From positions 3,968,001 through 4,032,000 of the forward strand of contig NZ_CP047385.1 of NCBI RefSeq assembly GCF_000807775.2: a stretch of DNA of 64,000 bases, in the 5' to 3' direction. Numbering within the stretch: the stretch's first letter is position 1; each line of letters begins with the position of its first letter. The notes below the pieces were generated by a model that worked only from the letters and a program-made list of their open reading frames with translations, was not told where the DNA came from and did not search any database. The position numbers and the translations under genes were made by a program. Positions 33,855 through 43,003 of this stretch are shown one piece after another. This stretch comes from Pandoraea fibrosis. GTDB lineage: Bacteria > Pseudomonadota > Gammaproteobacteria > Burkholderiales > Burkholderiaceae.

Positions 33855-33884
33855 CGCAGAGCGTAGAAAAAGACGCGCTCTGCG
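33855..33884. repeat. Hairpin between bpt and pyrD
   Basis: CGCAGAGCG (33855-33863) and CGCTCTGCG (33876-33884) form a perfect 9-bp stem with an A-rich 12-nt loop. There is no U-tract downstream. TAAAAT at 33898-33903 may be the pyrD -10, so the hairpin sits at the promoter. Confidence 0.6.
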
Positions 33885-33935
33885 ACCGGGATACCGGTAA
33901 AATGGCGACTTTCCGATTCTGCCGAACCTGACATC

Positions 33936-34964
33936 GTGCTTGCGCCCCTCTATCCCCTGGCCCGTCGCGCCCTGTTCTGTCTCGATGCCGAGCAAGCCCA
34001 CCATCTGACGCTGGCCACGCTGCGTGGCGCCGCGTCGCTCGGACTGGCCGGCCTTGTAGGCCAGACGCTGCCGGAAGATCCGCGCACGGTCATGGGCATC
34101 CGCTTCCCGAATCCCGTCGGTCTTGCTGCTGGCCTCGACAAGGACGGCAGTTGCATCGACGGCCTCGCCGCGCTCGGTTTCGGTTTCGTGGAAGTGGGTA
34201 CGGTCACGCCGCGCCCGCAGCCCGGCAACCCGAAGCCGCGCATTTTCCGTCTGCCGCAAGCCGAAGCGATCATCAATCGTATGGGCTTCAACAACGGCGG
34301 CGTCGAACAGTTTCTACAGAACGTGCAGTCGGCCCGCTACAAGGGTCCGCTGGGCCTGAACATCGGCAAGAACGCCGACACGCCGATCGAGCGCGCCGTC
34401 GACGACTACCTCATCTGCCTCGAGAAGGTCTATCCGTACGCCACGTATGTGACGGTCAACATCTCGTCGCCGAACACCAAGAATTTGCGCCAATTGCAAG
34501 GCGGCGACGAACTGGACGCCCTGCTCGGCAAGCTCAAGGACAAACAGCGCGAACTGTCCGATCGCCATGGCAAGTACGTGCCGATTGCACTGAAGATCGC
34601 GCCGGATCTCGACGACGAACAGATCAAGGTCATCGCCGGCACGCTGACGCGTCACGGCTTCGACGGCGTGATCGCCACCAACACCACGCTCTCGCGCGAA
34701 GCGGTCGCCGGTCTGCCATACGCCAACGAGACGGGTGGCCTGTCGGGACGGCCGGTGTTCGACGCGTCGAATCGCGTGATTCGCGCACTCGCCACCGAAC
34801 TGGGCGGTGCGTTGCCGATCATCGGCGTTGGCGGCATTCTGTCGGGCGCCGACGCACAGGCAAAGCTCGATGCCGGGGCGAGCCTCGTTCAGGTCTACAG
34901 CGGGCTGATTTACCGCGGCCCCGAGCTGGTGCGAGAATGCGTGCAAGCGCTGCGTGCGGCCTGA
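33936..34964 (+). CDS. pyrD: Dihydroorotate dehydrogenase, quinone-dependent (class 2)
   Basis: The 342-residue membrane-associated FMN enzyme oxidises dihydroorotate to orotate and passes electrons to ubiquinone. The N-terminal amphipathic helices ([19 protein letters not shown]) are the quinone-tunnel region of class 2. [28 protein letters not shown] with the catalytic Ser, and [12 protein letters not shown] are conserved. The start is GTG 33936. Confidence 0.97.
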   Translation: MLAPLYPLARRALFCLDAEQAHHLTLATLRGAASLGLAGLVGQTLPEDPRTVMGIRFPNPVGLAAGLDKDGSCIDGLAALGFGFVEVGTVTPRPQPGNPKPRIFRLPQAEAIINRMGFNNGGVEQFLQNVQSARYKGPLGLNIGKNADTPIERAVDDYLICLEKVYPYATYVTVNISSPNTKNLRQLQGGDELDALLGKLKDKQRELSDRHGKYVPIALKIAPDLDDEQIKVIAGTLTRHGFDGVIATNTTLSREAVAGLPYANETGGLSGRPVFDASNRVIRALATELGGALPIIGVGGILSGADAQAKLDAGASLVQVYSGLIYRGPELVRECVQALRAA

Positions 34965-35013
34965 CCGGCTGAACGTCGCCCCCCTTCATCTGCTTCAGGG
35001 AGACTTCCTCATC

Positions 35014-35811
35014 ATGAAAGCCTGGCTCAAGACGCTGTGCCTCGTACCGCTGACCGCCGCCGCACTCATGGGCACCTCGCCCGCCCGTGCGGCCGATCTG
35101 CTCGACTCCGTGAAGTCCGCCGGCGTGCTGAAAATCGGTATTGAAGGCACCTACCCGCCGTTCAACTATCGCGGCACCGACGGTCAACTCGACGGCTTCG
35201 ATGTCGACGTCGCCAAGGCAGTGGCCGAGCGTCTCGGCGTGAAGCCCATGTTCGTGACGACGGAATGGAGTGGCATCATCGGTGGCCTCGTGGCCGGCAA
35301 GTTCGACGTCATCGTCAATCAGGTCGCCATCACGGACGAGCGCAAGAAGTCGCTCGACTTCAGCCAGCCGTACACCTACTCTGCCGCACAGCTCATTCAG
35401 CGCAAGGACGACAAGCGCGAATTCAGCTCGCTCGACGCGCTCAAGGGCCACAAGCTCGGCGTGAGTCTGGGCAGCAACTACGACAAGCTTGCAAAGGCAG
35501 TGCCCGGTATCGACGTGCGTACCTACCCGGGCGCACCCGAGTATTTGCGTGATCTGGCCGCAGGTCGCGTCGACGCCGCGCTCAACGATCGTCTGATGCT
35601 GGCGTACCTGATCAAGACGTCGAACCTGCCGCTGCGTCCGGGCGCGGTGCTGCAAAGCACCAACCAATCGGTCGGCATCCCGTTCCGCAAGGGCAATCCG
35701 AAGTTTGCGAAGGCCATCGACGATGCGCTCGCGAGCATGAAGCAGGATGGTTCGCTCGCCAAGCTTGCGGAAAAGTGGTTTGGTGAGGACGTGTCCAAGC
35801 CGGCGAAGTAA
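35014..35811 (+). CDS. Amino-acid ABC transporter periplasmic binding protein (cystine-like)
   Basis: The 265-residue SBP_bac_3 protein has a signal peptide (1-26, LMGTSPARA cleavage), then VLKIGIEGTYPPFNYRGTDGQLDGFDVDVAKA, the class start. FDVIVNQVAITDERKKSLDFSQPY and PEYLRDLAAGRVDAALNDRL line the binding cleft. It is closest in pattern to cystine-binding FliY/TcyJ types. ATG 35014 follows AGGGAGA. The permease gene is 114 bases downstream; no ATPase gene follows in the window, so that subunit must be encoded elsewhere. Confidence 0.9.
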   Translation: MKAWLKTLCLVPLTAAALMGTSPARAADLLDSVKSAGVLKIGIEGTYPPFNYRGTDGQLDGFDVDVAKAVAERLGVKPMFVTTEWSGIIGGLVAGKFDVIVNQVAITDERKKSLDFSQPYTYSAAQLIQRKDDKREFSSLDALKGHKLGVSLGSNYDKLAKAVPGIDVRTYPGAPEYLRDLAAGRVDAALNDRLMLAYLIKTSNLPLRPGAVLQSTNQSVGIPFRKGNPKFAKAIDDALASMKQDGSLAKLAEKWFGEDVSKPAK

Positions 35812-35925
35812 TACGCAAGCCGCGCAGCGACACCTTTCGGTCGCCCCACGGCCGGCACTCCGCCAACGACGCGAGTGCCGGCCGTCGTCTTTCCGGCTCA
35901 CGATTCACCACCAGAAATCCCCCCC

Positions 35926-36585
35926 ATGAATCCATTCGAACTCGCCGCCCAATCCATGCCGGTGCTGTTGCAAGGCACGGTGCTCACGATCAAGTTCGCA
36001 TTGATGTCGATGGTGTTCGGCCTGGCGATCGGCGTCATCGTGGCGATCATGGGCATCGGCAAAATCCGCGTGCTGCGCGGCATTGCCCGCGCCTATGTCA
36101 GCGTGATGCGCGGCACGCCGCTGCTCGTGCAGATCTTCGTGATCTACTACGGCCTGCCGGGCATCGGCATCTCGCTCGATCCGACACCGGCGGGTGTCCT
36201 CACCCTCAGCCTGAATGTGGGTGCGTACCTGTCGGAGAGCATGCGCGGCGCGCTTGAAGGCATGCCCCGCGGCCAATGGCTGGCGGCGTACAGTCTGGGC
36301 CTGTCGTACTGGCAGACGCTGCGCTACATCATCGCGCCGCAAGCGCTGCGTATCGCCGTACCGAGCCTTGGCAACAGCCTCATCAGCCTGATCAAGGACA
36401 CATCGCTGGTCTCGGTCATCACCGTGACGGAATTGTTGCGCTCCGCGCAGGAGGTGATTGCATCGACGTATCAGCCCCTGCCGCTCTATCTCGCATGCGC
36501 TGCCATCTACTGGGTGCTGTCGACCGGATTGTCGGCGTTACAGAGACGCATTGAAAAACGGCTCGCGTTGCCAGCCCGAAGCTGA
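35926..36585 (+). CDS. Amino-acid ABC transporter permease (TcyL/HisM type)
   Basis: The 219-residue inner-membrane protein has about five helices and the EAA-type coupling loop EGMPRGQWLAAYSLGLSYWQTLRYIIAPQALR, typical of polar amino-acid permeases. VMRGTPLLVQIFVIYYGLP is the family's first conserved block. It likely forms a homodimer with the upstream binding protein. The operon ends at the terminator at 36601. Confidence 0.92.
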   Translation: MNPFELAAQSMPVLLQGTVLTIKFALMSMVFGLAIGVIVAIMGIGKIRVLRGIARAYVSVMRGTPLLVQIFVIYYGLPGIGISLDPTPAGVLTLSLNVGAYLSESMRGALEGMPRGQWLAAYSLGLSYWQTLRYIIAPQALRIAVPSLGNSLISLIKDTSLVSVITVTELLRSAQEVIASTYQPLPLYLACAAIYWVLSTGLSALQRRIEKRLALPARS

Positions 36586-36600
36586 GTCTCGCGCAGACAA

Positions 36601-36653
36601 AAAAAGCCGGCGCCACGGTTGCCTGTCAAGGACACTCGGGGCCCGGCTTTTTG
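36601..36653. terminator. Bidirectional terminator between the ABC operon and lutB
   Basis: AAAAAGCCGG (36601-36610) and CCGGCTTTTT (36644-36653) can pair. T-runs exist in both directions, so it can end the permease transcript and the lutA-lutB transcript. Confidence 0.8.
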
Positions 36654-36709
36654 TTGCCGATGCATTGACGCTGCGTCAATGACACCGGCGATACCTCATC
36701 ACACTACGC

Positions 36710-38119
36710 TCATCGCGGCGCGCGACGCTCGCGATACATCGCACGGAACGTCTTGCCGCTCGGTGCCGGCATTTCCCGGGTGTCGGTCCACCCACCGCCG
36801 AAGGGCAGCTTCGAAATGCTGCCGCGATCACGCCCCATTCTTCGCAACGCCCACGAGCCCAGCCCCGAGAGCGCGGCATAGAGACGCGGCCGACGTGCAG
36901 CAAAAGCCCACGCGGCGAGCGCCGCCCGCTCCTGCCATGGGCGCAGACCACGATCGACCTGACGCTCGCGCAACTTGCGCAGGAGATCGGAAATCGGAAT
37001 GCCCACCGGACAAACGCGATTGCACTCACCGCACAGCGTGGCCGCCTGCGGCAGATCGAGCGTCTTCTCAAGCCCGACGTAACTCGGTGTGAGCACCGAT
37101 CCCATCGGCCCCGGATACACCCAACCGTAGGCATGCCCGCCGATCTTCTGATAGACCGGGCAGTGGTTCATGCATGCGCCACAGCGAATGCAGCGCAGCA
37201 TCTCCTGAAACGCGCCGCCGATCAGGCCCGAGCGGCCACCGTCGACCAGCACGAAGTACATGTGGTCGGGGCCATCGACTTCGCCCTCGGCACGCGTGCC
37301 GGTCAACAGCGAGAAATAGTTCGACGTGCCCTGCCCGGTTGCCGAGCGCGGCAGCAGACGCATCGCCGTCGCCAGATCCTCGAGCGTCGGCAGCACCTTC
37401 TCGATGCCCGTCACCGCCACATGCACGCGCGGCATGATCGTGCACATCCCTTCGTTGCCTTCATTCGTGACCACGGCGACGGAGCCGGTTTCTGCCACCA
37501 GGAAGTTTCCGCCGGTCACCCCCATGTCGGCAGACAGGAACTGCGGACGCAGCATCTCGCGCGCTTCACGCGTCATCGCGGGAATTTCGGTCAGACGCGG
37601 CTTGTGGTGAACGCGCGCGAACAGGTCGGCGACTTCGTCCTTATCCTTGTGCACCACTGGCGCAATGATGTGCGACGGCGGCTCGTTGTCGTTGATCTGA
37701 AGAATGTACTCGCCCAGATCGGTCTCGACCGACTGCACCCCCATGTCGGCGAGCACCTTGTTGAGCTGCAACTCTTCCGTGACCATCGACTTCGACTTGA
37801 TCACCTTCTTCACGTCGTGTTTGCGGGCGATCTCCGCGATCAGACGCGCCGCGTCCTGCGTCGATTCGGCGAACAGCACAGTCGCGCCACGCCGGGTGGC
37901 TTCACGCTCGAAGATTTCGAGCCAGACATCGAGCGTTTCGAGCCCGCGATTGCGACGCTCTTTGAGCGCCTCGCGCGTCGCCTCGAAATCGATCTCCTCG
38001 ATGGCGCTCGCGCGTGCCGTCACGAACTTGGTCGAGAGCTTCTTGAGATTGGCTTGCAGACGCTGGTCGGCGAGCTTTTGCCCGGCGCGCGCCTTGAATT
38101 GCATCGATTGAACTTGCAT
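36710..38119 (-). CDS. lutB: Iron-sulfur LUD-domain protein LutB/LldF (L-lactate oxidation)
   Basis: The 469-residue protein has an N-terminal LUD domain (~65-290, with GVTGGNFLVAETGSVAVVTNEGN). A ferredoxin-like module follows: CIRCGACMNHCPVYQKIGGHAYG and CGECNRVCPVGIPI, eight Cys for two [4Fe-4S] clusters. With LutA it forms part of the LutABC lactate oxidase that gives pyruvate. lutA is 80 bases upstream. The usual lutC partner is not next to it: a terminator follows 57 bases after the stop. Confidence 0.93.
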   Translation of the reverse strand: MQVQSMQFKARAGQKLADQRLQANLKKLSTKFVTARASAIEEIDFEATREALKERRNRGLETLDVWLEIFEREATRRGATVLFAESTQDAARLIAEIARKHDVKKVIKSKSMVTEELQLNKVLADMGVQSVETDLGEYILQINDNEPPSHIIAPVVHKDKDEVADLFARVHHKPRLTEIPAMTREAREMLRPQFLSADMGVTGGNFLVAETGSVAVVTNEGNEGMCTIMPRVHVAVTGIEKVLPTLEDLATAMRLLPRSATGQGTSNYFSLLTGTRAEGEVDGPDHMYFVLVDGGRSGLIGGAFQEMLRCIRCGACMNHCPVYQKIGGHAYGWVYPGPMGSVLTPSYVGLEKTLDLPQAATLCGECNRVCPVGIPISDLLRKLRERQVDRGLRPWQERAALAAWAFAARRPRLYAALSGLGSWALRRMGRDRGSISKLPFGGGWTDTREMPAPSGKTFRAMYRERRAPR

Positions 38120-38198
38120 CGCGACTCACGAGAGGTGATGACCGCCGACACGCGCTACCGCGCGCACGGGCGTGATTGTCGGGAGGACTGCGGCGAAC

Positions 38199-38924
38199 TC
38201 ACGCATCGCCGGCGAGCACCTGCGCGATGTGCAATACGCGCGTCTTCGTGTCCCCGGTGCGGCGCAGACGCCCCTCGATGTTGAGCATGCACCCGAGGTC
38301 GCCAAGCACGACGGCGGGCGCACCGCTCGCCGCAATGTTGGCGCACTTCTCGTCGACGATGGCGGTCGAGATATTGCCGTACTTGAGCGCGAACGTGCCG
38401 CCAAAGCCACAGCAAGCCTGACAGTCCTTCATCTCCGTCATCTTCACGCCAGGCATTTTCGCGAGCAATGCGCGCGGTTGCGTCTTCACGCCAAGCTCGC
38501 GCAGCCCCGAACAGGCATCGTGATAAGTGACTTCACCGTTGTAGTCGCCGGGCACCGCATCGACGTGCAGCACGTTGACGAGAAAATCGGTCAGCTCGAA
38601 CACGCGCGGACGCAGCCGTTCAAAACGCCCCATCAGTTCCGGGTCGTCGGCGAAGAGATCGCCGTAATGCGCCTTGACCATGCCGCCGCACGATCCCGAC
38701 GGCACAACGACATAGTCGAACGATTCGAATTCGTCGAGGAATTTCTGGGCGAGATCACGGGCGATGGCCCGTTCGCCGGAGTTGTAGCCAGGCTGGCCGC
38801 AACAGGTCTGGGAATCGGGAATCACGACCTCGCAGCCGGCTGTCTCGAGCAGCTTGAGCGTCGAGAAACCAATCTCCGGACGCATCATGTCGATCAGACA
38901 CGTGACAAAGAGTCCGACGCGCAT
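38199..38924 (-). CDS. lutA: CCG-domain Fe-S oxidoreductase LutA/LldE
   Basis: The 241-residue protein has two cysteine-rich CCG repeats, TCCGQPGYNSG (~60) and ACCGFGGTFALK (~190), with VPSGSCGGMVKAHY between them, as in LldE/GlpC-type subunits. It begins MRVGLFVTCLIDMMRPEIG. It is the first gene of the lutAB transcript. No lactate regulator gene is visible upstream. Confidence 0.93.
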   Translation of the reverse strand: MRVGLFVTCLIDMMRPEIGFSTLKLLETAGCEVVIPDSQTCCGQPGYNSGERAIARDLAQKFLDEFESFDYVVVPSGSCGGMVKAHYGDLFADDPELMGRFERLRPRVFELTDFLVNVLHVDAVPGDYNGEVTYHDACSGLRELGVKTQPRALLAKMPGVKMTEMKDCQACCGFGGTFALKYGNISTAIVDEKCANIAASGAPAVVLGDLGCMLNIEGRLRRTGDTKTRVLHIAQVLAGDA

Positions 38925-39034
38925 TGTGGGAATCCTCTATTCGGGAATAATGCGCCATTATAAGTCGCTGGGCCGGACCGGCCCAGCGTGGATTCCCGCA
39001 TATCGCGCCGAGGCGTGCAAAGGCTCGCTACCGA

Positions 39035-40336
39035 TCAGGCCCTGCGTGCGCCAGCGTGTGTGTATGGGCTCCAGGAATTGGCGCGCTCGGGCGTCGGACG
39101 ACTGTCGTTCGGTGCTTCACCGGTCGGAAATCGCGAGAGCGCCACCATGGTAGAACGCGTTGACGCAGCTTCTTGCAAACGCGACAAACGCTGCAGATCC
39201 CGCCTGAAATCCTCAAGCTTGCGGTCCATACTACTGAAACCCGCCGCCAGTGTCGCGTTCATGCCACTTTCCAGGGTGTCGATGCGCTGGTCCACTGCCA
39301 CAAACCGTTGGTCCATATTGTCCCGCAATGAGTCCATGCGGGAGACGACACCATTGAGCTGTTCCGCCATCGCACTGACCTGACCGGTGAGACCGCTTGA
39401 CTGAGACCTCAGGTCGGTCAGCATTTCCCACACCCGATCTTCACGCGCCAGCGCCGCACGCTGGTCACTGATATACAGACTCGTTTTCATCGTTGCCCCC
39501 TCCGTTTCAATAAATTGCTTGGTATTCGCCAACAGACTCTCCACCGACTTCCACCCACGCTCTCGGTCAAACCCGCGAATGCTTCCCAAACTGACGATGC
39601 GAATCACCATCGCCAAAACCACCGCGGCGACGGCAAGCGTGCCGCTCGAGGCAATCAGTCCCGCGATCGCAATGCCACCCGCGATGCAATACAAGACCCC
39701 CGAGAGGGCAAAGCGCTTGCCGAAATGCTTCCTCTCCGGCCAGACCTCCTTGGACCCACGCCGGATGGTCTCGCGCGCGGCGTCCAGACATTGCTCGACG
39801 TCGGCCAGAACATCCAGGCAATCGGCGCCGATCTTCGCGTACTCGGCCCGCTCCCGCTCGATGTCCTCGAAGGTCGCACTCGCGAGCGCCATCGAGCGCG
39901 CGGTCATCTCGCCACATTTGCTCAGGATCTCCTCCTCCCGGCGCAGCGCCTCCCCCAATTGCCCGAGGATCATCGAAAACCGCCGCGCGGACGGCGTGAG
40001 ACGATCCATATCGCGGTCATGCACCTGCTCCCCAACCAGGGCGTACAGGTCATGACGATGCGGGTTGGACGGGTAACGGTAGAACCCGTCCCAAAGCCCA
40101 CCGCCCCAGTAGCCTGAGGTTGCCTTTCTGTACGTCGAAAAAAATGCGCTCTCCAGCTTGGTGATCGACTCGTTGCTCAATCCCAACTGCGCCTTTGTAT
40201 TCGCGATCCGCTGAAACTGTCGGACGATCTCCGCGTGCTTGTCGGCGATCGATAGGCCACTTGTGACGGCCTTTCGTTTCAGTTTGCACGTCTCCTGCGG
40301 CCATGACGCCGCCGGCGCATAAACATACCCATACAT
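39035..40336 (-). CDS. Unrecognised membrane protein with C-terminal coiled coil
   Basis: The 433-residue protein starts MYGYVYAPAASWPQE, supported by AAGGAGG eight bases before ATG 40336. It has a charged helical N-terminal half (~30-200), two adjacent membrane helices at ~205-245 (ALSGVLYCIAGGIAIAGLIA and TLAVAAVVLAMVIRIV), then a long heptad-like region ~255-400 (SGLTGQVSAMAEQLNGVVSRM, VDQRIDTLESGM), and a disordered tail. This is a stalked, membrane-anchored coiled-coil layout. It lies between lutA and an IclR gene without an operon partner. I recognise no family. Confidence 0.65.
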   Translation of the reverse strand: MYGYVYAPAASWPQETCKLKRKAVTSGLSIADKHAEIVRQFQRIANTKAQLGLSNESITKLESAFFSTYRKATSGYWGGGLWDGFYRYPSNPHRHDLYALVGEQVHDRDMDRLTPSARRFSMILGQLGEALRREEEILSKCGEMTARSMALASATFEDIERERAEYAKIGADCLDVLADVEQCLDAARETIRRGSKEVWPERKHFGKRFALSGVLYCIAGGIAIAGLIASSGTLAVAAVVLAMVIRIVSLGSIRGFDRERGWKSVESLLANTKQFIETEGATMKTSLYISDQRAALAREDRVWEMLTDLRSQSSGLTGQVSAMAEQLNGVVSRMDSLRDNMDQRFVAVDQRIDTLESGMNATLAAGFSSMDRKLEDFRRDLQRLSRLQEAASTRSTMVALSRFPTGEAPNDSRPTPERANSWSPYTHAGARRA

Positions 40337-40640
40337 TCCCAGCGCCTCCTTGATGGTGCCGGCCACATCTTCCGATCCGACCGGACACCGAATTAAATGG
40401 CAAGGCAATGGTAGGCGGGCGAGCGAAAGACCACTTTCGGTTTCGGTCAGCGGTTACTGCGGCAACGACGCACTCCCGTGGCACGCCCGTCACGGCTCGC
40501 CGGACCCATTAAGCGCTTAGGCCATTGATCTCGGCGGCGCATCGGCGGGCCGACTTTTCGCATAACTCCTCTATGCGAAGCCTGCGAATTTTTCACAATA
40601 TGATATAGAATCAAGCCTATACGAAACTCGGCCCTACCCC
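40337..40640. other. Divergent promoter region before the IclR gene
   Basis: No gene here. AT-rich sequence just before 40641 contains a TATAGAAT stretch that may be the iclR -10 element. Confidence 0.35.
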
Positions 40641-41468
40641 ATGAAAGACGAAAGCAGTCAAGGCGCAGAGTCGCGCACGTCCATTCAGGTGATCGAGCGC
40701 ATGATGCGTCTGCTCGATGCACTTGCCGGCCATGCCGACCCCGTCAGTCTCAAGGAATTGGCGCACGCCACCGAACTTCATCCGTCGACCGCTCACCGCA
40801 TCCTGAACGACATGGTGGCGTGCCGTTTTGTCGATCGCTGTGACCCGGGTACGTATCGCCTCGGCATGCGTCTGCTCGAACTCGGCAATCTGGTCAAAGC
40901 GCGGCTGTCGGTGCGCGACGCCGCTCTCTCGCCGATGCGCGGCCTGCACCGCATCACCGGACAAACGGTCAATCTATCGGTACGTCAGGGCGATGAGATC
41001 GTCTACATCGAACGCGCCTACAGCGAGCGCTCGGGCATGCAGGTGGTACGCGCCATCGGCGGTCATGCGCCCTTGCATCTCACGTCGGTCGGCAAGCTCT
41101 TCCTCGCCGCCGACGAAGCTGCGCGCGTGCGCGCCTACGCGACGCGCACGGGTCTGTCGGGACATACGCGCAACAGCATCACCGATCTGCAAAAACTCGA
41201 ACGCGAGTTGAATCACGTGCGCAAATCGGGCTATGCGCGCGATAACGAAGAACTCGAGCTGGGCGTGCGATGCATTGCGGCGGGGATTTACGACGATAGC
41301 GGCAAGCTCGTTGCAGGGCTCTCCCTTTCTGCGCCCGCCGATCGCTTGCAGGATGCATGGCTCGTCAATCTGAACGAGACCGCGTTACTCATTTCAGCGT
41401 CGCTCGGCTTTCACTCGCCGAACCCCGACGCGGGGGGCAGCCCCTCGCAGATCGCTACGGCCGAGTAA
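40641..41468 (+). CDS. IclR-family transcriptional regulator
   Basis: The 275-residue protein has an N-terminal winged helix-turn-helix (~15-80: IQVIERMMRLLDALA, LKELAHATELHPSTAHRIL). An IclR effector domain follows (~95-260: SVRQGDEIVYIERAYSE, HLTSVGKLFLA, GVRCIAAGIYDDSGKLVAGLSLSAP). It should bind a small organic ligand. The neighbours do not identify the regulon: lutAB lies beyond the unknown membrane protein and pbpG converges with it. Confidence 0.93.
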   Translation: MKDESSQGAESRTSIQVIERMMRLLDALAGHADPVSLKELAHATELHPSTAHRILNDMVACRFVDRCDPGTYRLGMRLLELGNLVKARLSVRDAALSPMRGLHRITGQTVNLSVRQGDEIVYIERAYSERSGMQVVRAIGGHAPLHLTSVGKLFLAADEAARVRAYATRTGLSGHTRNSITDLQKLERELNHVRKSGYARDNEELELGVRCIAAGIYDDSGKLVAGLSLSAPADRLQDAWLVNLNETALLISASLGFHSPNPDAGGSPSQIATAE

Positions 41469-41486
41469 ATCGAGACACCGTGAAAC

Positions 41487-41515
41487 AAAAAGGCGCTCCC
41501 GAGGGAGCGCCTTTT
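41487..41515. terminator. Bidirectional terminator between iclR and pbpG
   Basis: GGCGCTCCC (41492-41500) and GGGAGCGCC (41503-41511) form a 9-bp stem flanked by A5 and T4, able to end transcription from both sides. Confidence 0.85.
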
Positions 41516-41534
41516 GCATGGCCGTCGATGCGTC

Positions 41535-42815
41535 TTACAGCGCGTGTTCGTTGTTGGTCGCGACCTGTGCCGTCGGCGTCGTGCCCGCCGTGCGTTGCGG
41601 CGTAACACCACCGCCTTCGAGCAGCCACTTGCGAACGCGCGTCGCGTCGGCAAAGCGCGAATACTTGCCGGTCGAATCGAGCAGAATCATGATCACCGGA
41701 CGCCCCTCAACGTTGGCCTGCATCACGAGACACTGACCCGCTTCGTTGATGTAGCCCGTCTTCTGCAAGCCGATTTCCCAGCCCGGGTGACCGATCAGGT
41801 GATTCGTGCTGACGTAGTGCAATTCACGACGGCCAGTGTTGACGTCGTAGTTGGAATCCGTCGAGAAGCGGCGAATCATCGGATACTGATAAGCGGCCTT
41901 GACCATCTTCACGAGATCGCGCGCGCTCGACACGTTCTGGCTCGACAGCCCGGTCGGATCGTTGAAATGCGTGTCGTTCATGCCGAGTTGCTTCGCCTTG
42001 CGGTTCATCGCCGCCAGGAAGGCGGGACGGCCGCCCGGGAAGTAACGCGACAGCGCAGCCGCCGCACGATTCTCCGACGACATCAGCGCAATATGCAGCA
42101 TGTCTTCGCGCGACAGGCGCGACCCCACCGACAGGCGCGAGCCCGTTCCCTTTTCGTAATCGCGATCTTCATCCGTCACTTCCATGACGTCCGTCATCGG
42201 GATGCCAGCATCGAGCGAGACCATCGCCGTCATCAGCTTCGAGATCGAGGCGATCGGCAGCACCGCTTGCGAGTTCTTGTCGAACAGCGATTCGCCGGTG
42301 CGCTCGTCGATCACGTAAGCGACCGAGGAACGCAGTGCGAGGGCGTCAGGCGTTTCATGCAGACCGAACGCCCGGCCCGTCGACAGACGCTCCGGTGCCT
42401 GCGGCGCAAAGTTGACAGTGCGATACGACGTGACGACACGACGCTTGCCGTTCTTGTAGACGACACGCTTGACAGCGACGCGCTTGGCAGCGGGTCCGTC
42501 GTCGTCGACGGTGGCCAGCTTGCGCGCCTTACCACCGGCCTTCACGCTCTTGGTATCGCGAGCGGCGGTCGTGGCAACGGCACGTTTGGCACCGGCTTTG
42601 GAAGTTGATTTAGCCGTGACGGCGGATGCCGTCGCTTTGGGATTGGCACATGCGCGCTTCTGGGCAGCAGTCTTGGCCGTCTTGGGCGAGCATTCGCTCG
42701 TCTTACCAGCGGCGTAAGTCACTGCGGGGGCACCGGCGGCGAGCGAAATCGCCACGACGGCAGCCCCCCAGAGGCGGGAGCGGCACAGACGCGCAAGAGT
42801 CGTGATCGCGAACAT
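41535..42815 (-). CDS. pbpG: D-alanyl-D-alanine endopeptidase (PBP7/PbpG-like, S11 family)
   Basis: The 426-residue periplasmic protein has a signal peptide (~1-36). A Lys/Ala/Thr-rich linker (~37-125) may contact the wall or membrane. An S11 transpeptidase-fold domain follows with SISK (catalytic Ser-Lys), SSENRA (SxN motif) and QKTGYINEAG (KTG motif). It cuts peptide cross-links in peptidoglycan. The long basic linker makes it larger than E. coli PBP7 (~310 residues). Confidence 0.93.
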   Translation of the reverse strand: MFAITTLARLCRSRLWGAAVVAISLAAGAPAVTYAAGKTSECSPKTAKTAAQKRACANPKATASAVTAKSTSKAGAKRAVATTAARDTKSVKAGGKARKLATVDDDGPAAKRVAVKRVVYKNGKRRVVTSYRTVNFAPQAPERLSTGRAFGLHETPDALALRSSVAYVIDERTGESLFDKNSQAVLPIASISKLMTAMVSLDAGIPMTDVMEVTDEDRDYEKGTGSRLSVGSRLSREDMLHIALMSSENRAAAALSRYFPGGRPAFLAAMNRKAKQLGMNDTHFNDPTGLSSQNVSSARDLVKMVKAAYQYPMIRRFSTDSNYDVNTGRRELHYVSTNHLIGHPGWEIGLQKTGYINEAGQCLVMQANVEGRPVIMILLDSTGKYSRFADATRVRKWLLEGGGVTPQRTAGTTPTAQVATNNEHAL

Positions 42816-43003
42816 AAATTGGGGGTAGCGTGAGGTTGGCAGGCAACGAGGTTGGGAGAAGTTTAGTAACTTCCGAAAAAATAAGCAATATGAATGACTT
42901 AGCTGAAATACTTAAACCGGCATCTGGCAGTTTTGTGCAGCGCAACGCGGAAAATTACACAATCGCCACAAATTGCAAAATTACGCCAACCTCTTGATAT
43001 ACG

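Noticed and set aside
38120..38198. A possible lutC fragment between lutA and lutB
   Set aside because: The gap is only 79 bases and contains no LUD-domain coding sequence.
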